A stretch of DNA of 64,000 nucleotides from Spirosoma sp. KCTC 42546 (GTDB taxonomy: Bacteria > Bacteroidota > Bacteroidia > Cytophagales > Spirosomataceae): NCBI RefSeq assembly GCF_006965485.1, contig NZ_CP041360.1:7110501-7174500 (forward strand). Reading direction: 5' to 3'. Below, one piece after another: positions 47,825 to 55,528 of this stretch; the stretch's first letter is position 1, and every line of letters begins with the position of its first letter. A program made the translations under genes and the position numbers. The notes beneath the pieces are model-generated. The model was not told where the DNA came from and did not search any database. It was given only the letters and a program-made list of their open reading frames with translations.

Positions 47825-48703
47825 ATGAAATCGTTTTATTTTGTTTTGACACTTATCCTTTTATCCGTCGGTTGGGCGTTGGCTCAAACGGGTTCGGCTA
47901 GTAGCTCAAAACCAGTTTCAACAACTGCTTCACCCAATCGCCAGCAGGAACTCTACGACCAGTACCACGGCATTACAAAAAAACCGTCGACGGCCTCAAC
48001 AGCCGCGGCTCCTGTTCCGCCTACATCAACCGTCAACCGCGTTGATGAGCAGCAGTTAATGAAAAAATCTGCAAAGACAAAAAAAGTAGATCCACCTGTA
48101 GCGATTACGCCTTCTGAGCCAACAGCAACTGTAAATAGATCAGAACGGGCAGCTCCAGCAGGTAGTGCATCTGGTGTTCGGATTGGGATTCGGGGCGGGG
48201 TTACGTACCCCGTTTTTACCGAAACAATGACAAGTGTTGATCCAGCTATTGGCTTTGTTGGTGGCCTGACATTTAATTTTGGAGCGCGGCACGTTTCATT
48301 TCAACCTGAAGTCAATTACGCACGCTATACTAATAAAGTAACCAATTTTGGCACCTATACCAATGCTATAGATGCCCTTGAAGTGCCTTTGTTTCTGAAA
48401 TTCTCCACTGGAACCTATGCTGGTAGCCGCTTTTTCGTGAATGTAGGGCCTTACGCAACCTATTCACTGAGTGCAAGTCAGGATGGGAAGAAAATATCGC
48501 TCGATGGTACCAAAGGCCGCTTTGGCTTTGGTGCAGGAGCAGGTCTTGGAGCAGCGCTGAAAGCTGGACCTGGCCACGTTACGATTGAAGTTCGGGGGCT
48601 ATATCCATTGGGTGATATAGACGGCGGCTTCAACACAGATTCCAAGATAATCTTCGGGCAGGGAACACTGGGTTATGTATTTCCGCTCGGAGGCCGATAC
48701 TAA
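47825..48703 (+). CDS. Outer-membrane beta-barrel protein with low-complexity linker
   Basis: The 292-residue product has a signal peptide (MKSFYFVLTLILLSVGWALA), a Ser/Thr/Pro/Lys-rich linker at about 22-115, and a small barrel from about 118 (VRIGIRGGVTYPVFTE, AIGFVGGLTFNFGARHVSFQ, EVNYARY). It ends YVFPLGGRY. This is the PorT-like OMP-beta-barrel pattern common in Bacteroidota. Function is unknown. Confidence 0.85.
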   Translation: MKSFYFVLTLILLSVGWALAQTGSASSSKPVSTTASPNRQQELYDQYHGITKKPSTASTAAAPVPPTSTVNRVDEQQLMKKSAKTKKVDPPVAITPSEPTATVNRSERAAPAGSASGVRIGIRGGVTYPVFTETMTSVDPAIGFVGGLTFNFGARHVSFQPEVNYARYTNKVTNFGTYTNAIDALEVPLFLKFSTGTYAGSRFFVNVGPYATYSLSASQDGKKISLDGTKGRFGFGAGAGLGAALKAGPGHVTIEVRGLYPLGDIDGGFNTDSKIIFGQGTLGYVFPLGGRY

Positions 48704-48732
48704 AAAAACTTTCTCATAGAGTGGGTTTTTAG

Positions 48733-48765
48733 AATGGCGACAACCACTTGGGTGTCGCCATTTTT
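48733..48765 (+). terminator. Terminator after the beta-barrel protein gene
   Basis: AATGGCGACA...CC pairs with GGTGTCGCCATT, followed by TTTTT. It lies about 30 bases beyond the stop at 48703 and faces a convergent gene ending at 48810. Confidence 0.85.
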
Positions 48766-48809
48766 GTTTCCTCACCACTCGTAGTAGTCCAAAATAGATT
48801 CTCTCGTGA

Positions 48810-49532
48810 TTAACCCTGTTTCCGAATTTTCGATAGGCCCGACATTTCCTTTGACTTTATCGTTGGGTTACCAAAGTAGTTGATCGTACTTACTCCATCA
48901 GCCGAAGCAGATAAGGTTTCAGTAACACGAACATCGGCCCGGCTAGCGCCGTCGAGATGGAGCGTAGCATGGACAATCGTCAACTCATCAGCAATTAGTT
49001 TACCCGCTCCCGACATCCGAATATCCGCTTCGGTAGCCGTTCCCCGCAAACGGGCCTGCGAACCCTCCTGCACCGTCAGTTTCAGATTCTTAGCCGAAAT
49101 AGGGGCTATGAGTCGGCTGCCGGTTTCAACTGTAGCGGTTAGTGTAGTTGCCTGAATAGGCATATCTGATTCGACCGAACAGCCTGTGCTAACGTCAACC
49201 TGATTCAGGTCCGCTACGTGAATGGTTACGGTTACTCCTTTGGTATTATTGTAGGTCTTGCTCTGCGAAAGCATCACCGTTAATTCACCGTTTTTCACAT
49301 CTGTTACTACGTGTTCAAGAATATTGCTCTCCCCCTCCAGTTCGGCCACTCCGGCATTACCTGCTTCAATTCGCACGCGTATACCAACCCGAACCTTTAA
49401 TTTATCGAAACGGCTAATGGTACGTTGCTGCTTTACAAGTTGACCATTGCCAACGATTGAATTCTGGGCATAGACTCCCTGACTTACTACAACCGATAGA
49501 GCAATGACCAGGGCTGTTTTTATAGTTTTCAT
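48810..49532 (-). CDS. DUF2807 (GIN head domain) exported protein
   Basis: The 240-residue product has a signal peptide (MKTIKTALVIALSVVVSQGVYA). A beta-helical repeat domain typical of DUF2807 follows: FDKLKVRVGIRVRIEAGNAG, then runs of short parallel-strand repeats (VDVSTGCSVESD, ATVETGSRLIAP, LTVQEGSQARLRGTATEADI, GAGKLIADELTI, LHLDGASRADVRV). The family is annotated as a putative auto-transporter adhesin head; its role is not established. TACTTTG on the minus strand near 49591 may be a promoter element. Confidence 0.88.
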   Translation of the reverse strand: MKTIKTALVIALSVVVSQGVYAQNSIVGNGQLVKQQRTISRFDKLKVRVGIRVRIEAGNAGVAELEGESNILEHVVTDVKNGELTVMLSQSKTYNNTKGVTVTIHVADLNQVDVSTGCSVESDMPIQATTLTATVETGSRLIAPISAKNLKLTVQEGSQARLRGTATEADIRMSGAGKLIADELTIVHATLHLDGASRADVRVTETLSASADGVSTINYFGNPTIKSKEMSGLSKIRKQG

Positions 49533-49695
49533 GCGTCAAAAATTGAGTTTTACATCGTGCGTACAAAGTAAGGATACCATTCCGAAATGAACGTTGCTTC
49601 CGTCATGAAAGATAGCAAAGGTTTACTGAGTAACTGTCTGTTGTCGTATATCCTTATTGACTAGTTATGCCCATTAAAAAGTAGTAAGGCATAAA

Positions 49696-49721
49696 AAAAG
49701 CGTTCGCCAGCGAACGCTTTT
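49696..49721 (-). terminator. Terminator of the 280-residue SDR gene
   Basis: AAAAGCGTTCG (49696-49706) pairs with CGAACGCTTTT (49711-49721) around CCAG. It lies 23 bases beyond the minus-strand stop at 49745; a further A run gives T residues on the transcribed strand. Confidence 0.88.
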
Positions 49722-49744
49722 AATAATAACCAGGTCAGGTCAGC

Positions 49745-50587
49745 TTATACAAAGGCAAGGCTTTTTGTCCATAAATCAGCCGCCTGTCGGTTTGTATTAT
49801 CGCTATGGCTAATCGATTTGGGTCTTGAATCAGCAAAAAAACCGCCCGATCCCCCTGCTTTACCATTCATTTTCGTCAACACAGCCAATGGAGCTGTAGC
49901 TAAATAAACCGACGTTTCGGCTCCCCGTTCCGGAGTTCGCATGAAGGGCCGCGCCAACGTCATCATGAACCCATAAGCGCCCGTGAAATTGGTACCGAAC
50001 CCCGAGTCAACTACGCCGGGGTGTACTGCATAGGCAGTAATTCCCGAAGCAGCGTATCGCTTAGCTAATTCTTTAGTAAATAACAGATTGGCAAGTTTTC
50101 CATCGCCATAGGCAGACAGAATGGATAGGCTTTCGTTGCGCTGAAAAAAGCGAGATGCGTTCCCTAAGGCATAAGCCATTGAGGACACGTTAATCACACG
50201 AGCCTCACCAGCCGCTTTGAGTAGCTCCATCAGGTGGTAGGTCAGCACAAAATGGCCAATGTGATTGGCATAAAACGATTTCTCAATGTTGTTAATAAAC
50301 TCCATTCGGTCGGGTGAGTACCCGGCATTGTTTATCAGCACATCCAGTTTTTTGTGCGTACGGCTAATCTGATGAGCTGCCCGGCGTGCCGAGTCCATAT
50401 CCGTCAAGTCAGCCAACAGCAATTCGACAGTTACAGCCGGATTAATCCGTTTTACAGTAGCCAACGCTGCCTCCCCTTTCTCTTTGTTCCGACAAAGAAG
50501 AATTAGATTGAATCCTCGCCGTGCCAGCGACTTTGCGGTTGCCAGGCCAATACCAGCGTTCGCGCCTGTAATCAAGGCTGTTTTCAT
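49745..50587 (-). CDS. Short-chain dehydrogenase/reductase
   Basis: The 280-residue product begins MKTALITGANAGIGLATAKS with the TGxxxGIG cofactor motif. It has LDVLINNAGYSPD and INVSSMAYALGN. The residue after the expected catalytic Ser region shows YGDGKLANLLFTKELAKRYA, the YxxxK pair. HPGVVDSGFG and the tail match the retinol-dehydrogenase-like SDR group. The substrate is not predictable. A 9-nt-unit hairpin lies directly upstream, and a MarR regulator with a tiny gene is beyond that. Confidence 0.92.
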   Translation of the reverse strand: MKTALITGANAGIGLATAKSLARRGFNLILLCRNKEKGEAALATVKRINPAVTVELLLADLTDMDSARRAAHQISRTHKKLDVLINNAGYSPDRMEFINNIEKSFYANHIGHFVLTYHLMELLKAAGEARVINVSSMAYALGNASRFFQRNESLSILSAYGDGKLANLLFTKELAKRYAASGITAYAVHPGVVDSGFGTNFTGAYGFMMTLARPFMRTPERGAETSVYLATAPLAVLTKMNGKAGGSGGFFADSRPKSISHSDNTNRQAADLWTKSLAFV

Positions 50588-50601
50588 GTATGGTGGGGTA
50601 G

Positions 50602-50688
50602 GTGAAGTAGTAAAATGAGTGAAGTAAGTGGAGTGAGGTCAGGACTGGCAAACTCACTCTACATACTTCACTCACTCCACGACTTCAC
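50602..50688. repeat. 9-nt-unit hairpin element (copy 2)
   Basis: Left arm 50602-50637 and right arm 50653-50688 are 36 bases each, complementary apart from six or so positions. Arms are made of GTGAAGTAR/AGTGGAGTG-like 9-nt units. The 15-base loop is GTCAGGACTGGCAAA. The element begins 14 bases from the SDR start and ends 10 bases before the stop codon of the 77-residue gene. Confidence 0.85.
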
Positions 50689-50698
50689 TAATCACAAA

Positions 50699-50932
50699 TT
50701 AAAATAACAGTTTCCAGCCGTTGAAAAACAAGTCTTTCCCAGGCTGACCAGACCAATTATGTTGATCTGCCGCAGGCGCAGTTTCAACTGCTTCGAGCTT
50801 ACGCCCTTCCTTTTGCACGACAATGGACGAAATACCTTTTTCTGCCAACGATCGGCAAATGCTTTTAGTGGTTTCGTTTACGTTACCTGCTACTAATCCT
50901 ATTGTGGTTTCGTTGGTTTTCATGGCGTTCAA
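50699..50932 (-). CDS. Small unrecognised protein, partial Rossmann-like
   Basis: The 77-residue product reads MNAMKTNETTIGLVAGNVNE..., continuing TKSICRSLAEKGISSIVVQ and ending WSGQPGKDLFFNGWKLLF. The first 45 residues have the length and rhythm of an SDR beta-alpha-beta start, but the glycine motif is not canonical. It could be a remnant or a small dedicated protein; I do not recognise a family. A site identical to the one at the marR promoter precedes it by seven bases, so it is probably regulated by that MarR protein. ATG at 50923 is an alternative start. Confidence 0.6.
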   Translation of the reverse strand: MNAMKTNETTIGLVAGNVNETTKSICRSLAEKGISSIVVQKEGRKLEAVETAPAADQHNWSGQPGKDLFFNGWKLLF

Positions 50933-50938
50933 GGTTTA

Positions 50939-50954
50939 TTGTATGTGCAAACAA
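50939..50954. promoter_or_regulatory. Putative MarR operator, site 1
   Basis: TTGTATGTGCAAACAA is identical over 16 bases to the site at 51480-51495. It lies immediately before the start of the 77-residue gene. The core contains the inverted TTTG/CAAA-like pair. Repetition of the same 16-mer upstream of two neighbouring genes is the main evidence. Confidence 0.65.
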
Positions 50955-50972
50955 ATTTTTCGATAAATTTTT

Positions 50973-51437
50973 TTAAACTGGCTCTCCTAACGCCTTCGTC
51001 GCTTTAACGATCTGCTTGGTTAGCTGGCAAACATCCGTTTCGCCAATAACCTGCGAATAGCGCGCTCCTACCCGATCCCATGCCTGCGAAATTTCGGGTT
51101 GAATAGCTTCACCCTCTACTGTTGCATAAATCAGGGTTCGTTTGCCTTCCGACTCCCGCCGAACGAAACGCTTCTGCTCCAGTTTTTCCACCAATCGTGT
51201 AATCGTCGATGGAGTCAGGCAAAGCGTTTCACTCAGTTCCGATGGGGTTATTCCTGGTTGAGCAACTACTTCGCATAACATATAGGCATGTGAGTAACAC
51301 ATCCCAAAGCGACCAAATTCTTCATCACCAATTGCTGTAATGGCACGCGCTAATGCATTGGCCGAAAACAACAAACAAGCACTGTAACGAGATACTGACT
51401 GATCATCTTCGGCTACGGCAACTTCCAGGTTATTCAT
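50973..51437 (-). CDS. MarR-family transcriptional regulator
   Basis: The winged-helix protein starts at ATG 51437 (MNNLEVAVAEDD), giving 154 residues. The ATG at 51491 would lie inside the operator/promoter, so it is rejected. MarR features are the DNA-binding segment TPSELSETLCLTPSTITRLV and the wing KRFVRRESEGKRTLIYATVE, framed by dimerisation helices. MarR proteins sense phenolic or oxidant ligands and often repress a neighbouring oxidoreductase gene. The 16-mer upstream of itself and of the 77-residue gene suggests auto- and neighbour regulation. Confidence 0.92.
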   Translation of the reverse strand: MNNLEVAVAEDDQSVSRYSACLLFSANALARAITAIGDEEFGRFGMCYSHAYMLCEVVAQPGITPSELSETLCLTPSTITRLVEKLEQKRFVRRESEGKRTLIYATVEGEAIQPEISQAWDRVGARYSQVIGETDVCQLTKQIVKATKALGEPV

Positions 51438-51460
51438 AATTCGTTTCCCTATTGTGTGAA

Positions 51461-51495
51461 CAAAGGTAGACAATGATATTTGTATGTGCAAACAA
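51461..51495 (-). promoter_or_regulatory. marR-type promoter overlapped by operator site 2
   Basis: On the minus strand TTTG (51492-51489) and TACCTTTG (51468-51461) are spaced by 20 bases, a near-perfect Bacteroidota promoter. The 16-mer TTGTATGTGCAAACAA (51480-51495) covers the -33 side. A related TTGTGTGAACAA (51452-51463) overlaps the -7 side. Together these fit autorepression and fix the gene start at 51437. Confidence 0.7.
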
Positions 51496-51513
51496 TATTT
51501 AAAAAAAGTAGAA

Positions 51514-51620
51514 GGTGCGTACGTGAAGTGGGTGGAGTAGGTGAAGTGAGTGAAGTAGGTGGAGTGAGGTCAGTACTGTTCGACTCACTTCACCTACTCC
51601 ACTCACTTCACGTACGCACC
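51514..51620. repeat. 9-nt-unit hairpin element (copy 3)
   Basis: The right arm (51584-51620, 37 bases) matches the reverse complement of the first 37 bases of the left arm (51514-51550) with one mismatch. The left arm carries 18 more bases, exactly two 9-nt units, before the loop. The 15-base loop is GTCAGTACTGTTCGA. It lies three bases past the CtlX stop codon. Confidence 0.88.
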
Positions 51621-51623
51621 AAA

Positions 51624-52553
51624 TCACTTCCTCGGTAGATGAACTTCGGCCATCATGCAGCGGGCCGACCCTCCGCCATTGGCTTCAATCGTTGACAAAT
51701 CGAAGTGGACCAGCGTAGCATAATCGTCCAACTGATCGATTTGTTTTGGGGTGAGGGATTCTAAAGCACGAGTCGACATCACCAATAGCTTCTGGCCTTT
51801 TTTCGTTTTCACCATCAGCATATTACCGGCAAAGCTGGCCATTTGCTCCAGCGAAATCTCGATTATCCGTTTATTCAGGTTTTCCAGTTCCTGGCGAACC
51901 ATAAGCCGTTCATCGGGATCGGTGATAGCGGCCAGACACACAACCGCACATGAATCGGCTATACACATGAGCACATTGGTATGATAAACAGCTTGCCCGC
52001 TGGCATCGGCCGCACTGAAAGCAACCATACGATAACCCGTTTGGCGACTAAATTCAGCCAGCACATCTGGATGTGTCCGGGGCGATAGGCTGGCGAAGGC
52101 AACCCGATTCATGCGGTCAAGCACCAGGCTCCCGGTACCTTCCAGAAATTTGCCCTCCTGCTCAAAGTGGGTTAAGTCGATAATTTTATCAACGTGAAAA
52201 TTCCTGGCCAGGTCGTCAATTATATCTTGCCGACGCTCAAGCCGACGGTTTTCTGCCTGCATAGGATAGAGCACAACTCTACCGCTCGCATGAAAAGAGA
52301 CCCAGTTATTTGGAAAAATAGAATCGGGTGTATGAGGCTCTACGGTGTCATCGTACACCATCACATCGACACCCATGGCTTGTAGCTGGCGCGCCATTTC
52401 ATCGAACTCCTTTTGGGCGTCTTCCTGAGCTACATCGTTCGGTTGCACAGCCAGTTTGCTATCCTGAAATGCGTTGGATTCGGCGGTTTGCTCGTTAAAC
52501 CCGAAGCGAACAGGACGAATCATTAAAATACGGGAAGTAGCCTGCGATTGCAT
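51624..52553 (-). CDS. CtlX-like deiminase-superfamily hydrolase
   Basis: The 309-residue product belongs to the guanidino-group-modifying enzyme superfamily. It resembles CtlX, a Bacteroidota citrulline-utilisation hydrolase family. Motifs include TPDSIFPNNWVSFH, FLEGTGSLVLDR, AVYHTNVLMCIAD and the C-terminal NGGGSARCMMAEV, whose Cys is the likely nucleophile. Substrate (citrulline, arginine derivative or other) cannot be fixed from sequence. It follows a 500-residue arginine-deiminase-like gene on the same strand after 131 bases, suggesting a joint guanidino-compound pathway. Confidence 0.85.
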   Translation of the reverse strand: MQSQATSRILMIRPVRFGFNEQTAESNAFQDSKLAVQPNDVAQEDAQKEFDEMARQLQAMGVDVMVYDDTVEPHTPDSIFPNNWVSFHASGRVVLYPMQAENRRLERRQDIIDDLARNFHVDKIIDLTHFEQEGKFLEGTGSLVLDRMNRVAFASLSPRTHPDVLAEFSRQTGYRMVAFSAADASGQAVYHTNVLMCIADSCAVVCLAAITDPDERLMVRQELENLNKRIIEISLEQMASFAGNMLMVKTKKGQKLLVMSTRALESLTPKQIDQLDDYATLVHFDLSTIEANGGGSARCMMAEVHLPRK

Positions 52554-52684
52554 AATAGTCTGTGAGTCAGTTAGCCAGTGAATCGGTTAGTCCGTATCAC
52601 TGAATCTGTCAGCAAATTAGCACCGATGCATCAATTGTTCAACGATTTAAGTAAAGAGTCCTATGTTGCCCGCCCAACTATTTC

Positions 52685-54187
52685 TCAAACATCCTCTCTT
52701 AACAACGGCAGACTCATGCAGTGCGACCCTCCCCGCGCCCGGCTTAACTCGGCCGACGGAAGCATAATAAACGTATTTTCGATGGTTTCGGGCGATGATT
52801 CGCCCCGTTCAAATCGCTCCAGCAGTTTACCTGCTCCAATGACGTCAAAACCGGCGGCCCGAAAGGCGTCAGCCGTTTTTTCGTTTCGGTCGTACCCCAC
52901 TACCACACCATCTTTCAGCGCCAACAGGTTGCAGGAGTCCGTCCATTGCTCACGCGCACCAAATGGGAATTCGTTATTTCCCGAATAGATGAACTGGACA
53001 GGTTCAGTAGCGCCGAGATCGTTTTTACTAATATCGGCCAGTAAGTCTTCGAGGTTTTCGATCTCAATGGGCTTGTGTTCCAGTCCTTTACTAAACTGAA
53101 GGATTTTCAAATCTTCGGAAACGTCTTTTGGGGCAAAAAAGTGAATAACATCCCGCTGCTTCGCTTCATCGCCCGTACGGGCCAGCGTTCCTAATAGTAC
53201 CCATATATTCCGCTTCACCTGCGTGAATACGGTATCGATATGCATATAATCCCGCTTCTTCGGAATTTTAATAACCGTTACCTTATCAACCAGATTCTTA
53301 CTGAATACTAATCGCATCACTTGCTGGGCCGCATATAGCGTCGTACGTTCGCTAACCCCAACCATAAGATGTCGCTTCGCAATCATCATAACATCACCAC
53401 CCTCAAGTGTTGAGCGGGTTATATCCCGATTCACATCTACATCGGGCAGTAAAAAGGCATGTTCATTATCTGGAATTTCAATGATTTTATCCTGATAGTT
53501 AACAAATAGCGGGTGATGAAAGAAAATATATTGCGCCAGTAGAGCCTCGCGGGTACGAGCCAGTTTAGCCGGCTTATTGAGCAGAATATGATCATTGATA
53601 ACAATGCCGATGTCACGTGTAAAAATGAAATTCGGTAAAGGCGCAAATAACATGGTCAGATCAGGCAACGACCCCGAAATCATAATTTTAGCCAGCTCCG
53701 CAGGTTGATACTGACTCAGCTGTTGTTGGGTTTTAAACGACGTTCGTTCGATACCACAAATAGCGGCAATCAGGCGGATCCGGATAGTTTCATCGGCCAG
53801 AATATCAGCCAGAAGCGACTGAATATCAATGACGTTATCCGATCTGAAATAATTAGCATGATCGGGTTTGAAGAATGAGCGATCCGAATCAGGCCCAATA
53901 GCAGCTAGTTTGCCTCGTATTTTATCGGGGTCCAAAAAATACAACAGAATCTTAACGTAGTAATCATATTCATCCCGGCGCATCATATCCAGATGCACGA
54001 TATCTTCAAACAGCCAGTCTTGTGCCTTCGATGGTACAACTTTACCCAACCCCCGATCAGGGCTATGAATGAGTAGTCGCTTAAGTGCACCAATTTCAGA
54101 AGATACGTTAATATATTGTATATCTGCCTGCGGAGCTATATCAACTAGTGAACGTTCTGAACTGAGGGATTTCTGTTCATTTGTCAT
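52685..54187 (-). CDS. Arginine deiminase-family enzyme
   Basis: The 500-residue product has the ADI catalytic set: IGALKRLLIHSPDRGL near the start, FTRDIG, STLEGGDVMMI, MHIDTVFT, EQWTDSCNLLALKDGVVVGYDRN, and the closing SRARGGSHCMSLPLL with the nucleophilic Cys. It is about 90 residues longer than classical ArcA (about 410), with extra N-terminal and interior segments. Activity would be arginine to citrulline plus ammonia, but a related guanidino substrate is possible. The next gene downstream is a CtlX-like hydrolase. Ornithine carbamoyltransferase and carbamate kinase genes are absent from the window, so it is not the classical ADI operon. Confidence 0.88.
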   Translation of the reverse strand: MTNEQKSLSSERSLVDIAPQADIQYINVSSEIGALKRLLIHSPDRGLGKVVPSKAQDWLFEDIVHLDMMRRDEYDYYVKILLYFLDPDKIRGKLAAIGPDSDRSFFKPDHANYFRSDNVIDIQSLLADILADETIRIRLIAAICGIERTSFKTQQQLSQYQPAELAKIMISGSLPDLTMLFAPLPNFIFTRDIGIVINDHILLNKPAKLARTREALLAQYIFFHHPLFVNYQDKIIEIPDNEHAFLLPDVDVNRDITRSTLEGGDVMMIAKRHLMVGVSERTTLYAAQQVMRLVFSKNLVDKVTVIKIPKKRDYMHIDTVFTQVKRNIWVLLGTLARTGDEAKQRDVIHFFAPKDVSEDLKILQFSKGLEHKPIEIENLEDLLADISKNDLGATEPVQFIYSGNNEFPFGAREQWTDSCNLLALKDGVVVGYDRNEKTADAFRAAGFDVIGAGKLLERFERGESSPETIENTFIMLPSAELSRARGGSHCMSLPLLREDV

Positions 54188-54603
54188 AGGTAAACCCGAA
54201 TCCGTTGTTGATCAGGAGTCGGTATTGCAAGGTACAGGATTGGAGATGGAAAAGAAAAGGGCTCTTTTTAATCGACAATTTATCAACCATATAACAGAAA
54301 CAATTACTTAATAAGTAAGTAAAATGACAATAAACATAAAAACATACGTATAACTTTAAATTAATAACTACACTATATATAAATACAATAATATTGATTT
54401 TACCTACAAATAAAAGTTATTATTGGTATACAAATTGTTATTATACGACAAAATATAATTATATATAGTTAATACATAATTATATTACTTTTAATTTACA
54501 AAAATTACTTATCGTATATTTTTTATAGCTTCTATTGGGCCAGCGGCATATTTTTTGACAAGTCTGTAAACAAGAAAGTAATGCATTTACAGATCCATCT
54601 TAT
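54188..54603. other. AT-rich intergenic region, no gene seen
   Basis: From 54300 to 54540 the sequence is extremely AT-rich with repeated TATA/ATTA strings. No coding frame is supported. Near the end, TCTGTAAA (54563-54570) and TTTACAGA (54586-54593) form an inverted repeat with a 15-base spacer, 10 bases before the downstream start. No other signal was recognised. Confidence 0.45.
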
Positions 54604-55234
54604 ATGTCCATTTTCACTAAAATATTTAGCAGGCTTCTGCTATTCAGCATTGGTATTGTAGGGAGTTCACTACCAGTTCTAGAACAGACCATACCAGGTA
54701 CGGTCTTCCGGGGTTTCACAAAAACGGCGGATGGTGGCCACCAGGAAGTAGTAAGTGGATTGACCGTTTTGCCAGGCCAAGGCCAGGTCGTAGCAACAGT
54801 CTTTGACCCTTTTACAAACTTCCAGGCTGCCGGAGCACTTTATTTTGATAAGCTAACAGGCACATCTCCCCAGTATCAGGCATTAACCCAGGATGGAGGA
54901 CTCCCGGCGGCTCAACGGGCAGCAACTTTTGGAAAAGCCGCCAACCTGGGTGATTTAGAAATCTTCTGCAATAACGCGCCTATCGAAATTGGCAACCGGG
55001 CATGGGTCAATGCCAACGACAACGCTTTCAGTATCCGGGCGAAGCTCCACTCGCTGGCATAAAAGTTACGCTAACCGGCCCAGGTCTGGCCACACCCGTT
55101 AGGGTAACAACCAACGCTGTCAGTGAATATTACTTCTCCAGTTCTACAAGCGACACGGCGCTATCGGCTATGCCTATAGCCTGACGTGGTTGACCAGTGG
55201 AAGCTCGTATTCGCTGACATTCCCAACAAGCTAA
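54604..55234 (+). pseudogene. Frameshifted SdrD B-like surface-protein remnant
   Basis: The first frame starts at ATG 54604 with a signal-like segment (SRLLLFSIGIVGSSLPVL) and runs to IEIGNRAWVNANDNAF, the start of an SdrD B-like domain, then goes out of frame. The next frame continues with PGEAPLAGIKVTLTGPG and ATPVRVTTNAVSEYYFSSST. After a second shift, GYAYSLTWLTSGSSYSLTF closes at TAA 55232-55234. Joined together these read as one SdrD B domain. The fragment resembles residues 660-760 of the downstream 2125-residue protein, where the same order GDLE.../IGN... occurs, so it is a decayed paralogue with a shortened N terminus. Confidence 0.75.
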
Positions 55235-55528
55235 TTCCCACCCAATATGGCCACTGGTTACCTGGTCTGTACAAAAAAACGTACAATTCATAGAGGGCTA
55301 ATTAACCTACGGCACAGAAAATTCGGCCTTTGTCATAAACTATGCCAATCTTCATATATGAATACTATTAATATTCGAGACGCCAATTAGTGTTACCATA
55401 AATATATTTTCATAAACATTTAATTATCAATACGTTCATTAAAAAAATATAATAACGGTTATAAATATACGTAAGCAAATTTTCTTATTTAATGGCACGA
55501 TTTTAGTCTTCTAAAAACCAATTTTACT
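55235..55528. other. Gap after the remnant, no gene seen
   Basis: Starts with GC-normal DNA that may be further decayed coding sequence, then becomes AT-rich with many TAAT/ATAT strings toward the start of the large gene. No promoter matching TAnnTTTG was found. Confidence 0.4.
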
